The notes under the pieces were generated by a model that was given only the letters and a program-made list of their open reading frames with translations, ran no database searches and was not told the DNA's origin. From NCBI RefSeq assembly GCF_021107415.1, contig NZ_JAIOSW010000061.1, positions 1 through 12,119 of the forward strand: a stretch of 12,119 nucleotides of DNA, given 5' to 3'. This document shows positions 1 to 6,463 of the stretch, in pieces. Source of the DNA: Desulfobacula sp. (lineage in GTDB: Bacteria; Desulfobacterota; Desulfobacteria; Desulfobacterales; Desulfobacteraceae). Numbering within the stretch: position 1 is the first letter of the stretch; each line of letters opens with the position of its first letter. The translations under genes were made by a program, and so were the position numbers.

Positions 1-5
1 AATCT

Positions 6-1100
6 ATGTCAGCAAATCAATGGTTAGCAACAGGAAATTTTTTTACGACGTATAAACAGGAACAGCGAACATTTCTAACAAGCCTGGACAGATCATTTTT
101 CACCCTGTTTCTGGTCCTCCTGTTTGGATGGCCCCTGCTGTTCGAGCTGAGCAACAAATACATGCTGGTTGTTGACAATATTCTCATTGCCATTGTTGCC
201 GTCATGGGTCTGAACCTTGTGACAGGGTTTGCCGGCCTGATATCAATAGGTCATGCCGCCTTTGTGGGTATTGGTGCGTATACCATAGCATCTTTTTGTC
301 GAACAATGGGAGATTCCCATATTATTATTACGCATTTCTGGCCGGTGCTGATCATTATCAGCGGGCTTGTAGGTGCCGTGTTTGGCGCAATTGTCGGCCT
401 GCCCGCACTCAGGTTGAAGCATCTGTATCTGGCCATAGCAACCCTGTCATTTCAGATGATTTTTGAATGGACGATTCAATTCATGACCTTTTTCAACCAG
501 GGGCAGACCATTTATGTTGGCAGGGTTTTCTGGTTTACCGGTAAAATTGGAAGAAAAGATCATTACCTGTTCTGGTATTTCATTATCCTGACCATTGTCA
601 TTCTCCTGGGATTTGGGATCAGAAATCTTTTAAAAACCAGATATGGCAGAAGCCTTGTGGCTGTCAGGGACAATGACAGGGCAGCAGATGCCATGGGAAT
701 GAATCCAGGACTTACAAAGGTCTATGCCTTTGCCCTGGCCGGTTTTTTTGCAGGAGTAGCAGGGGCGTTGCACGCCTACGTTTACAGGGGGGTCGGATTT
801 GAATCCTTTACCCTCCATGAATCCATTGGCTATCTTGCCATGGCCATTGTCGGAGGATTGGGAACATTGAACGGATCTTTCTGGGGACCGGTTGCCATAA
901 AATTTCTAGATCTCCAGGTGGAAAGCCTTGCTGAAACCGTTGGTCAATACATGCCGTCAGGTATGAATCTGGCAACAGCATTGAAACCCTTTACATTTGG
1001 TCTGGTGATTGTCCTGTTTTTAATGTTTGAGCCCCGGGGGATTGCAAACTGGTGGAGGATCGTAAAATCATACACCAAATTATGGCCATTCCGGTATTAA
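6..1100 (+). CDS. livM: LIV-type ABC transporter permease LivM
   Basis: This is the inner-membrane permease subunit of a branched-chain-amino-acid-type (HAAT family) ABC importer. It would pair with a LivH permease and be driven by LivG/LivF. The 364-residue protein is strongly hydrophobic, with many membrane segments (for example about 31-47, 53-76, 112-133, 190-205, 239-260 and 328-342). The LivM hallmark GLNLVTGFAGLISIGHAAF is at 68-86. The cytoplasmic ATPase-contact loop (AVRDNDRAADAMGMN) is at 219-233, and VGGLGTLNGSFWGP is at 282-295. Length fits LivM. The ATG at 6 is the first visible start, but its ribosome binding site is cut off by the window edge, so the start is provisional. The binding-protein gene follows after 58 nt in the same direction with no terminator between. 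Substrate is not decided by the sequence: this family also carries carboxylates and aromatic acids. Confidence 0.93.
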   Translation: MSANQWLATGNFFTTYKQEQRTFLTSLDRSFFTLFLVLLFGWPLLFELSNKYMLVVDNILIAIVAVMGLNLVTGFAGLISIGHAAFVGIGAYTIASFCRTMGDSHIIITHFWPVLIIISGLVGAVFGAIVGLPALRLKHLYLAIATLSFQMIFEWTIQFMTFFNQGQTIYVGRVFWFTGKIGRKDHYLFWYFIILTIVILLGFGIRNLLKTRYGRSLVAVRDNDRAADAMGMNPGLTKVYAFALAGFFAGVAGALHAYVYRGVGFESFTLHESIGYLAMAIVGGLGTLNGSFWGPVAIKFLDLQVESLAETVGQYMPSGMNLATALKPFTFGLVIVLFLMFEPRGIANWWRIVKSYTKLWPFRY

Positions 1101-1158
1101 GGTTAATTTACACCTTTATATATTTTTTAGTAACTAACTCAACAGGAGGAGAAGAAAC

Positions 1159-2382
1159 ATGAAAAGCAAAAGTTTTTTAACAGCATTACTAATTCTTGTC
1201 GTTATGTTTGCATTTGCCGCATCTGTAAATGCAGGAGGAAAGGTTTACAAAATGGGAATGTCCCTGGCAATTACAGGGCCGACATCTGATGCAGGCAATC
1301 CTTATGCAAAAGGTACGGAAGATTATTTTAAATTTGCAAATGAAACCAAAATACTTGGGGACGACACAATTGACTGCACTATCAGAGATGATCAATACAA
1401 AACCGATGTCACCAAAAGAAATTTTGAGGAGTATCTTGATGATGGCATTGTCATGTATCTCAACTATTCAACCGGATCCACTCTGGGATTGAAAAGGGAT
1501 TTTGAAGAAGAAGAAATTGCAGTTCTTCCTGCCTCCTACCATGCAGGCAATCTGGATGATTCAAACTATATCTTTCTTCCCATTGCATCCTATTCAGACC
1601 AGCTTGTAATTCTTGCCGAATATGTTGCAAAGAATCATAAAGGCGGAAAAGCAAAAGTGGCTCTTTTTGTCCATCCTTCTGCCTTTGGCCGTGGTCCTGT
1701 TTCAGATGTAGAAAAAGCCGTTGCAGCAGGACTTAATATTGACCTTGTGGAAGTTGTTGAACATGGCAAGGACCTTGATAATACCGCCATGTTAAAACGT
1801 CTCATGAGCAAAAACGTTCAATATGTGATCTGCCAGACTATTCAGTCTCCCGTTGCAACCATGATTAAAGATGCACAGCGTCTTAAAATTACTGCATCTT
1901 CTTTTGGTGAAGCAGGAAAAATTACCTTCATGGGCGCTCATTACACCGGTGGTAATGATCTTATTGCTCTGGCAGGAACTGCAACTGAGAATTATTTCTG
2001 GATTACTGCCTTCAATATTACTTCAGTTCCGGGTGAAGGAACTACAAAACAATTGGCCCTGGCAAAACTATACGGCCGTGATCAAAAAGCTGCTGATTCC
2101 CATAACTATGCAGCCGGCATCATGGTTGCCCAGGTTGCAACAGAAGCTATAAGAAGAGCTAAAGCTGCCGGCCTTAAAGTCAACAAAGCAAACCTTTACA
2201 AAATGCTCAACGAAATGAATGGTGCCAATGCATACAGCCCCTATACAACGACTGGCCCGGTAACCTATTCTAAAACAGATCGTGCCGGTGTTGATATGCT
2301 TCAGATTTACAGTGTACAGAGTGGTGTATTTAAAGCAGTCGGGGCACCGTTGGAGTCTGAATACATGAAAAAAATTAAATAA
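1159..2382 (+). CDS. livK: Periplasmic substrate-binding protein of LIV-type ABC transporter
   Basis: This secreted binding protein would capture the ligand in the periplasm and deliver it to the LivHM permease. Residues 1-25 form a classical Sec signal peptide: Lys-rich start, hydrophobic core, and a V-N-A cleavage site before Gly26. No lipobox cysteine is visible, so it is predicted soluble rather than a lipoprotein. The mature start KVYKMGMSLAITGPTSDAG (28-46) is the typical Peripla_BP_6 ligand-pocket opening. At 407 residues it is somewhat longer than enterobacterial LivK, as is common in anaerobe versions. The start is fixed by a strong AGGAGG motif at 1145-1150, 8 nt before the ATG. It lies between livM and livF. 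The downstream gap carries stem-loops (2400-2503) that could protect its mRNA 3' end and allow higher expression than livF. Ligand identity is unknown: amino acid, branched acid or aromatic acid are all possible. Confidence 0.9.
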   Translation: MKSKSFLTALLILVVMFAFAASVNAGGKVYKMGMSLAITGPTSDAGNPYAKGTEDYFKFANETKILGDDTIDCTIRDDQYKTDVTKRNFEEYLDDGIVMYLNYSTGSTLGLKRDFEEEEIAVLPASYHAGNLDDSNYIFLPIASYSDQLVILAEYVAKNHKGGKAKVALFVHPSAFGRGPVSDVEKAVAAGLNIDLVEVVEHGKDLDNTAMLKRLMSKNVQYVICQTIQSPVATMIKDAQRLKITASSFGEAGKITFMGAHYTGGNDLIALAGTATENYFWITAFNITSVPGEGTTKQLALAKLYGRDQKAADSHNYAAGIMVAQVATEAIRRAKAAGLKVNKANLYKMLNEMNGANAYSPYTTTGPVTYSKTDRAGVDMLQIYSVQSGVFKAVGAPLESEYMKKIK

Positions 2383-2399
2383 ACATTTTAAATTGCGCA

Positions 2400-2442
2400 T
2401 GAATCAATTAAAATAAGTCCAATGAAATTGATTCAGGACTTA
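2400..2442 (+). promoter_or_regulatory. Two overlapping, competing stem-loops after the binding-protein gene
   Basis: A perfect 10-bp inverted repeat, TGAATCAATT (2400-2409) with AATTGATTCA (2426-2435), overlaps a perfect 7-bp one, TAAGTCC (2414-2420) with GGACTTA (2436-2442). The arms interleave, so only one stem can form easily at a time: there is no spacer between 2435 and 2436 to bridge the first stem in a classical pseudoknot. No U-tract follows, so this is not an obvious terminator. A role as an RNA switch or as 3'-end protection is inference. Confidence 0.45.
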
Positions 2443-2451
2443 AGCTGAACC

Positions 2452-2503
2452 TTAACTTACCGGAAATCTGAATTTATATCGATTTTGTTTTCCGGTAAGT
2501 TAA
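2452..2503 (+). promoter_or_regulatory. Strong 15-bp stem-loop between binding protein and livF
   Basis: TTAACTTACCGGAAA (2452-2466) and TTTCCGGTAAGTTAA (2489-2503) are a perfect 15-bp inverted repeat around a 22-nt loop. The right arm is followed by ACTCAAAA rather than a run of T, and the opposite strand has no T-run either, so it does not look like an intrinsic terminator in either direction. Placed between a highly expressed binding-protein gene and its ATPase gene, it most likely stabilises the upstream mRNA or attenuates livF. The structure is seen directly; the role is inferred. Confidence 0.6.
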
Positions 2504-2516
2504 ACTCAAAAAAAAA

Positions 2517-2556
2517 GCTAAAAATATAAAGCCAAAATATAAAGCCAAAATATAAA
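2517..2556 (+). repeat. Three tandem copies of a 13-nt A-rich repeat before livF
   Basis: The unit GCCAAAATATAAA occurs twice exactly (2531-2543 and 2544-2556), preceded by a variant GCTAAAAATATAAA (2517-2530). The array ends about 10 nt before the livF ATG, in the place where a ribosome binding site would be expected. It could vary in copy number and change livF translation, or act as an A-rich unstructured ribosome standby region. Only the repeat itself is certain. Confidence 0.75.
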
Positions 2557-2566
2557 GAAAGTGCCT

Positions 2567-3373
2567 ATGGAAAACAATCTGCTTGAAGTCAATAATATTG
2601 AAGTTGTCTATAACGACATTGTTCAGGTACTGCGTGGTGTCAGCCTTAATGTACCCCAAAGCAGTATCGTAGCATTGCTTGGGACAAACGGTGCCGGTAA
2701 AACCACTACTCTAAGAGCCATCAGCGGTCTTTTAAAACCGGAGAATGGTGCCATCAAGGAAGGGTATATTAAATTTAACAACACTGATACCACCCAGCTT
2801 TTGGGTACTGACGTTGTGAAACTGGGTGCTGTCATGGTGCCTGAAGGCAGGCGTGTATTTAAACACCTGACGGTTAATGAAAATATCCTTGTGGGTTCCA
2901 TTACAAGAAAAGACGGATCAAAAAAAATCCGTAATGACAACGAACTGATGTACAGGCATTTTCCAAGGCTTTCAAATGTCACAAACAGAATGGCGGGTTA
3001 CAGTTCCGGTGGTGAGCAGCAGATGATCGCCATTGCAAGAGCATTGATGGCTGCGCCTAAAATGTTGATGCTGGATGAACCGTCTCTGGGGCTTGCACCC
3101 ATTCTTGTCAAAGAAATATTTGATAATATTAAAACAATTAACAAAGAACTTGATACAACCATCCTGGTTGTTGAACAGAATGCCAAGGTGGCGCTAGCTG
3201 TATCTGATTATGCCTATATCATGGAATCCGGCAAAATTGTTCTGGAAGGTCCCTCTAAAGAACTGCAGGACAACCCGGATGTAAAAGAATTTTATATGGG
3301 GATTACCAAAGGCGGCGGCAGAAAATCCTTTAAAGATGTAAAATCATATAAACGGCGCAAACGCTGGATGTAG
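2567..3373 (+). CDS. livF: LIV-type ABC transporter ATPase LivF
   Basis: This is one of the two cytoplasmic ATPases that power a LIV-type importer. In the 268-residue form the Walker A motif GTNGAGKTT is at 39-47, the Q-loop region VPEGRR at about 91-96, the signature YSSGGEQQ at 145-152, and Walker B with catalytic Glu, MLMLDEPS, at 166-173. The final switch is VVEQN, where LivF proteins normally carry Gln. The signature reads S-S-G-G-E instead of L-S-G-G-Q, a mild departure. The C-terminus ends in a basic tail, KSFKDVKSYKRRKRWM (253-268), beyond the usual LivF end. I recall this tail type from anaerobe LivF proteins near acyl-CoA ligase genes, but that is memory only. The start is ambiguous: GTG 2561 and ATG 2567 are in frame and neither has a good Shine-Dalgarno motif. 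I chose the ATG. Confidence 0.92.
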   Translation: MENNLLEVNNIEVVYNDIVQVLRGVSLNVPQSSIVALLGTNGAGKTTTLRAISGLLKPENGAIKEGYIKFNNTDTTQLLGTDVVKLGAVMVPEGRRVFKHLTVNENILVGSITRKDGSKKIRNDNELMYRHFPRLSNVTNRMAGYSSGGEQQMIAIARALMAAPKMLMLDEPSLGLAPILVKEIFDNIKTINKELDTTILVVEQNAKVALAVSDYAYIMESGKIVLEGPSKELQDNPDVKEFYMGITKGGGRKSFKDVKSYKRRKRWM

Positions 3374-3395
3374 ACTGTAATTTTAGGAGTTCATT

Positions 3396-4298
3396 ATGAA
3401 GATACTGGTTGGATATAATGGTGGAGAAGTTGGAAGACTGGCTTTGTCTCTGGCAAGGGACTTTGCAAAGACAAACAAGGCCTTTGTTTATGTGATTACT
3501 TCCATGGCAGGCGGAACTTCTGAAAAAAAATCTGATATTTTAAAGGCAGAACAAGGCCTTGCTTTTGCCGGTAAACTAATGGAAAATTCTGGTGTGGAAT
3601 ATGATGTCCAGCAAAGCGTCAGAGGACTTTCTCCTGGTGAAGATCTGGTTAAATTTGCCAAAGAAAATGAAATTGATCAAATCTTTCTTGCCATAAAGAA
3701 AAAATCCAGAGCCCAGAAAGCCATTTTAGGCTCTACCTCACGATATGTTATCCTTAAAGCGCCCTGTCCTGTCACCACTGTCAAATTTGAACTGGGCAGC
3801 ATCAAAACAGAAGACCTTTTAAAAGACCGGCGGATTCTGGTGGTTGATGATGAGCCTGATATCCTGGAAACCGTTGAAGAACTTCTGGATATGTGTTCTC
3901 TTGATACTGCCGCCACTTTTGATGAAGCCAAAAAACTTCTTGGAAACAATCCATATGATATGGCGATCCTGGATATCATGGGTGTTTCCGGATATGATGT
4001 TCTTGAACTTGCCCGGAAAAAAGATGTTCCTGCTCTCATGCTCACTGCCCACGCTCTGACCCCGGAAAATTTAAAGGAATCCATTCAAAAAGGTGCGGAC
4101 TCTTATATTCCCAAAGATGAGCTGGCCAATCTTGTCACCCATGTGGCAGATGTAATCAAGGCACGGATACAAGGCAAACAGGGTTATGGTGCATGGTTCT
4201 CCAATCTGAAACCCTTCTTTGACAAATCCTTTGGACTAGGCTGGAGAGACAAGGACAGAAGCTTCTGGAACTCCTTTGATGATAAATACGGCAAATAA
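3396..4298 (+). CDS. UspA-receiver domain fusion protein
   Basis: This 300-residue protein joins a universal-stress-protein domain (about 1-134) to a phosphoacceptor receiver domain (about 145-260), then a Trp/Phe-rich tail (262-300) with three Trp. In the UspA part the last element of the nucleotide motif is kept (GST, 112-114), but the usual G-x-x-G positions are Ala99 and Lys102, so ATP binding is doubtful. The receiver domain keeps all the key residues: acidic pair Asp151/Asp152, phosphoacceptor Asp193 in ILDIM, Thr217 and Lys240. There is no DNA-binding output domain, so signalling by protein contact is likely. AGGAG sits 6 nt before the ATG. The gene begins 22 nt after livF and is presumably cotranscribed, suggesting a link between two-component signalling and transporter or substrate use. 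No partner kinase is in the window. Confidence 0.9.
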   Translation: MKILVGYNGGEVGRLALSLARDFAKTNKAFVYVITSMAGGTSEKKSDILKAEQGLAFAGKLMENSGVEYDVQQSVRGLSPGEDLVKFAKENEIDQIFLAIKKKSRAQKAILGSTSRYVILKAPCPVTTVKFELGSIKTEDLLKDRRILVVDDEPDILETVEELLDMCSLDTAATFDEAKKLLGNNPYDMAILDIMGVSGYDVLELARKKDVPALMLTAHALTPENLKESIQKGADSYIPKDELANLVTHVADVIKARIQGKQGYGAWFSNLKPFFDKSFGLGWRDKDRSFWNSFDDKYGK

Positions 4299-4335
4299 TA
4301 CAAACCATCATTAGTAAAAAAAAAGAAGATATTGA

Positions 4336-4683
4336 TTAATCAAGCAAATCAAAAATTATTGATAAATTTATTGTGACTTTTTCTTGTTTTTGTGTTGGAA
4401 TTATACCAATTCTTTTAATAAGTCTTTTGTTATCTATTGCACGAATTTGGTCAATCATAATGTCACAAGCTTCTTTTACATTACCGGTCCCTTTTTCCAG
4501 ATGAACTCTTAAAAGTTCACTTTGTTTCTGAACATTTGTGGTGATTGGACAAATAATAGTTGAAGGGTGAATTGGATTCAGCAAATTTGTTTGAATGACC
4601 AAAACAGGTCTAATTTTTCCAGTTTCGGTTCCGACTCTGGGTTTTAAATCCGCAATCCAAATTTCATATTGTTTGATTAACAT
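4336..4683 (-). CDS. mazF: MazF/PemK-family toxin (endoribonuclease)
   Basis: This is a predicted sequence-specific mRNA interferase that arrests growth when its antitoxin is lost. The 115 residues match the family length. Family landmarks run in order: GTETGKIRPVLVIQ (18-31), CPITTN (45-50) and DQIRAIDNKRL (78-88). The catalytic pair of the family, Arg in the RP motif (Arg25) and Thr in the PIT motif (Thr48), is present, so the toxin looks intact. Its ATG overlaps the end of the antitoxin gene by 20 nt, the usual coupled arrangement, with a weak GAAAAG upstream. The gene points toward the 3' end of the UspA-receiver gene, 37 nt away, without a clear intrinsic terminator; a small TTGATTAATCAA palindrome (4332-4343) covers its stop. 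The region is visibly richer in A/T than its neighbours, consistent with transfer. Confidence 0.9.
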   Translation of the reverse strand: MLIKQYEIWIADLKPRVGTETGKIRPVLVIQTNLLNPIHPSTIICPITTNVQKQSELLRVHLEKGTGNVKEACDIMIDQIRAIDNKRLIKRIGIIPTQKQEKVTINLSIIFDLLD

Positions 4684-4903
4684 CTAATAGCTTTTCAAAT
4701 TCTTCCAAAACTATTATGGACTCTTCTCTAACAAGCTTAGATTCTGTTTCAAATTTCCTGGCCAGAATCTTCCGGTTTTGAATCTTATTATAGAATTTCA
4801 ATGCTTCATTTATATATCGATTTCTAGGCTGATTAAATTCCTTCACTAACTTTTCTGTGTCCTGAAAGATTGAATCATCTAATTTTAATGAAAGTGTTTT
4901 CAT
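4664..4903 (-). CDS. Ribbon-helix-helix antitoxin of the MazF module
   Basis: This is a small 79-residue protein whose N-terminal half looks like a CopG/Arc-type ribbon-helix-helix. A beta-strand KTLSLKLDD (2-10) is followed by two helices, with RNRYINEALKFY (27-38) in the usual helix-B position. The charged C-terminal half (about 45-79) would wrap and block the toxin. As antitoxin it should also bind its own promoter as a dimer. It is placed directly before the toxin and overlaps it. The start ATG lies about 30 nt after a promoter -10 box that is overlapped by a 6-bp inverted repeat, which fits autoregulation. Family assignment is by fold pattern and context; specific orthology is not recognised. 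Confidence 0.82.
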   Translation of the reverse strand: MKTLSLKLDDSIFQDTEKLVKEFNQPRNRYINEALKFYNKIQNRKILARKFETESKLVREESIIVLEEFEKLLDVNQTI

Positions 4904-4932
4904 ATTGAATTCCCTATCTATTTTATTAAAAG

Positions 4933-4960
4933 AGTATACACTTATTGTATATATTGCAAG
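4933..4960 (-). promoter_or_regulatory. Promoter and probable operator of the toxin-antitoxin module
   Basis: On the minus strand a -35-like TTGCAA (4954-4959) is followed after 15 nt by a -10-like TATACT (4933-4938). Shifting the -35 by one base gives CTTGCA and a 16-nt spacer. An inverted repeat TATACA (4935-4940) / TGTATA (4946-4951) with a 5-nt spacer covers the -10 box, where a bound ribbon-helix-helix antitoxin would block transcription. The assignment as operator is inferred. Confidence 0.5.
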
Positions 4961-5006
4961 TATTTTTTACTTCTCAAAGACATTAAAAAATATATAGATA
5001 TTACAG

Positions 5007-6215
5007 TTATAATATTGTTATCTTATCACTGAATGTTGTAAGGGATTCAAGGCCATTGTCTGTTACCAAAAATGAGTTTTCTATCCCTACCACCCCTTTT
5101 CCAGAAAAAAATGTTTTAGGTTCCAGAGCAATAATCATGCCTTTTTCAAGACAGAGTTTCTGGCCTTCGGCTATAAAGGGAAATTCATCCAGTTCAAGGC
5201 CTATCCCATGGCCTGCAAACCGGATTCTTCTTTCTCCCGCACCCATAAAATAGTCTTTGTATCCTTTGGCGCTGGCCTCAGACATCATCATATCGTATAA
5301 CTCACCTGTGACACTTCCCGGGATTGCAGTCTTTATTACCATCGCCTGGATTTCCAGCATGGCATCATGGGCTTTTAAAAGATCCTCCGGCAGATTACCA
5401 AGAGAAAAGATTCTTGTATGATCACTGATATAGCCATTTAAAGCAAAGACGTAATCCACAAGAATGGGTTCATTTCTTTTGATTTTATTAAATCCCGGTC
5501 CCTGGGCAATACTGGGATTGACACCCCTGCCGCCGGTGGGGGAGGAAAGGCAACTTGGAATGGCTGCTCCAGAGCCTGCCATAATATGGCCATAAAAAAG
5601 ATCATTGTCCCACATTCGCATTCGGATCAGTCCCTGGTGACCAAGGGTTCTGGCATAGGCTTCAACTAAACCTGCAAACTCAATCTCGGTCATTCCTTCC
5701 TTGATTAAATCAGGTACTTTCGCTGCGACTTTATCCGCCATCTGTGAAGCCTGCCGCATCAAGGAGATTTCATAATCTGATTTTACAGCCCGTTGCAGTC
5801 GTATCTCTATTGAGATATCAATAATGTTCGAATCACTAAATATTTCTTGAAATAATATATACTGGTTGGCGGTCAGTACATCCAGTTCAAGGCCTATATT
5901 GTTTGGAATTGCATACCCGAATGCTGCAATGGTTCGAGGGATTTCTTTAGGACTTACAAGAGATACCACCTGTTTAAACCCTGATTCATCTTTGGCCCGT
6001 TGGAAGTCTTTAAATACCATCAGCAATGGTTCTCCATGATCCGGAACATACAACCATCCCTGCTGGGCCGTCCCTGAATAATAGAACATATCTGCTTTTT
6101 ATAAAATTAAAGCTCCATCAACATGGCTTTTTACAAGTCTTTCCTGAAACCCGATAATTCTTGATTGCAATTCCTTTTCAGGGGTGCTTCGGTCATAGTG
6201 AACCATTTGTTTCAT
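5007..6215 (-). pseudogene. M24 family (Xaa-Pro peptidase-like) gene with in-frame TAA
   Basis: The family is metallopeptidase M24, similar to Xaa-Pro aminopeptidase/prolidase/creatinase. Reading from ATG 6215 the frame gives 38 sensible residues (start MKQMVHYDRS, end HVDGALIL). It then meets TAA at 6099-6101 and continues in the same frame as KADMFYYSGTAQQG to the end, for 402 residues in all, a normal family size. A single CAA-to-TAA change would explain it. The catalytic domain is intact: numbered from the ATG at 6089, the five metal ligands are Asp212, Asp223, His294 (GHGIG), Glu323 (ALEP) and Glu337 (GIEN). A 360-residue product could start at ATG 6089, nine bases past the stop, possibly by termination-reinitiation, since no ribosome binding site stands before it. 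That product would lack the first 42 residues. The terminator just upstream leaves no visible room for its own promoter. Confidence 0.85.
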
Positions 6216-6237
6216 CCCATTTATTTATTCAATAAAA

Positions 6238-6288
6238 AAAGCTGCGGCAAAGCTTTTGATTCTTTTATCTATGCTTTGCCGCAGCTTT
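6238..6288 (-). terminator. Intrinsic terminator of the icmF-thiolase-hbd operon
   Basis: A perfect 16-bp inverted repeat, AAAGCTGCGGCAAAGC (6238-6253) and GCTTTGCCGCAGCTTT (6273-6288), surrounds a 19-nt loop. On the minus strand the stem is GC-rich and runs directly into seven T residues (complement of 6234-6240), a classical Rho-independent terminator for the minus-strand operon ending with hbd. It ends only about 22 nt before the M24 ATG at 6215, so it also sits in that gene's leader. Confidence 0.9.
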
Positions 6289-6318
6289 AATTTAAGGATA
6301 ATTTTAAAATTAATTATT

Positions 6319-6463
6319 TAGTGTCTGACCGGAAACTTGCAAATTTTTTCGAGTACAAGGCGGGCGATAATTTTAACCGGAGGAATACATAGAGTATTTC
6401 GAGGATTAAAATTTGAGCCCAACGCAGTAATCGGGAAAATGGGCGGTTTTCGGTCGGGCACTA
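6319..6463. repeat. 145-nt palindromic MITE-like element overlapping the hbd stop
   Basis: The ends are TAGTGTCTGACCGGAAAC (from 6319) and, on the other strand, TAGTGCCCGACCGAAAAC (from 6463), differing at three of 18 positions. The inner parts also pair: GGGC/GCCC, AATTTTAA with its complement, and AATAC (6384-6388) with GTATT (6394-6398). The tip is at 6391, exactly the midpoint. The whole element therefore folds as one long imperfect hairpin. Outermost TA on both sides could be a TA target duplication, as made by IS630/Tc1-type transposases; that origin is inference. It encodes nothing convincing. Its right-hand TAG is the stop codon of hbd. A related short copy is at 8590-8631. Confidence 0.75.

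Noticed and set aside
2400..2442. H-type RNA pseudoknot from the two interleaved stems
   Set aside because: There is no base between the 3' arm of the 10-bp stem and the 3' arm of the second stem, so the connecting loop cannot span the first helix. Competing hairpins are more plausible.
2452..2503. Stem-loop read as a Rho-independent terminator after the binding-protein gene
   Set aside because: No T-run follows the stem on either strand, and livF must be expressed downstream for a working transporter.
2517..2556. CRISPR-like or iteron repeats
   Set aside because: The units are 13 nt, directly adjacent without spacers, and only three; there is no cas or replication gene nearby.
6099..6101. 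Recoded stop (selenocysteine or pyrrolysine) in the M24 gene
   Set aside because: The codon is TAA, which neither system uses, and the expected residue is not catalytic.
6461..6463. TAG at the end of hbd (and of icmF) as pyrrolysine readthrough into the palindrome
   Set aside because: Both proteins end with their normal family C-termini at that point and no domain continues beyond.
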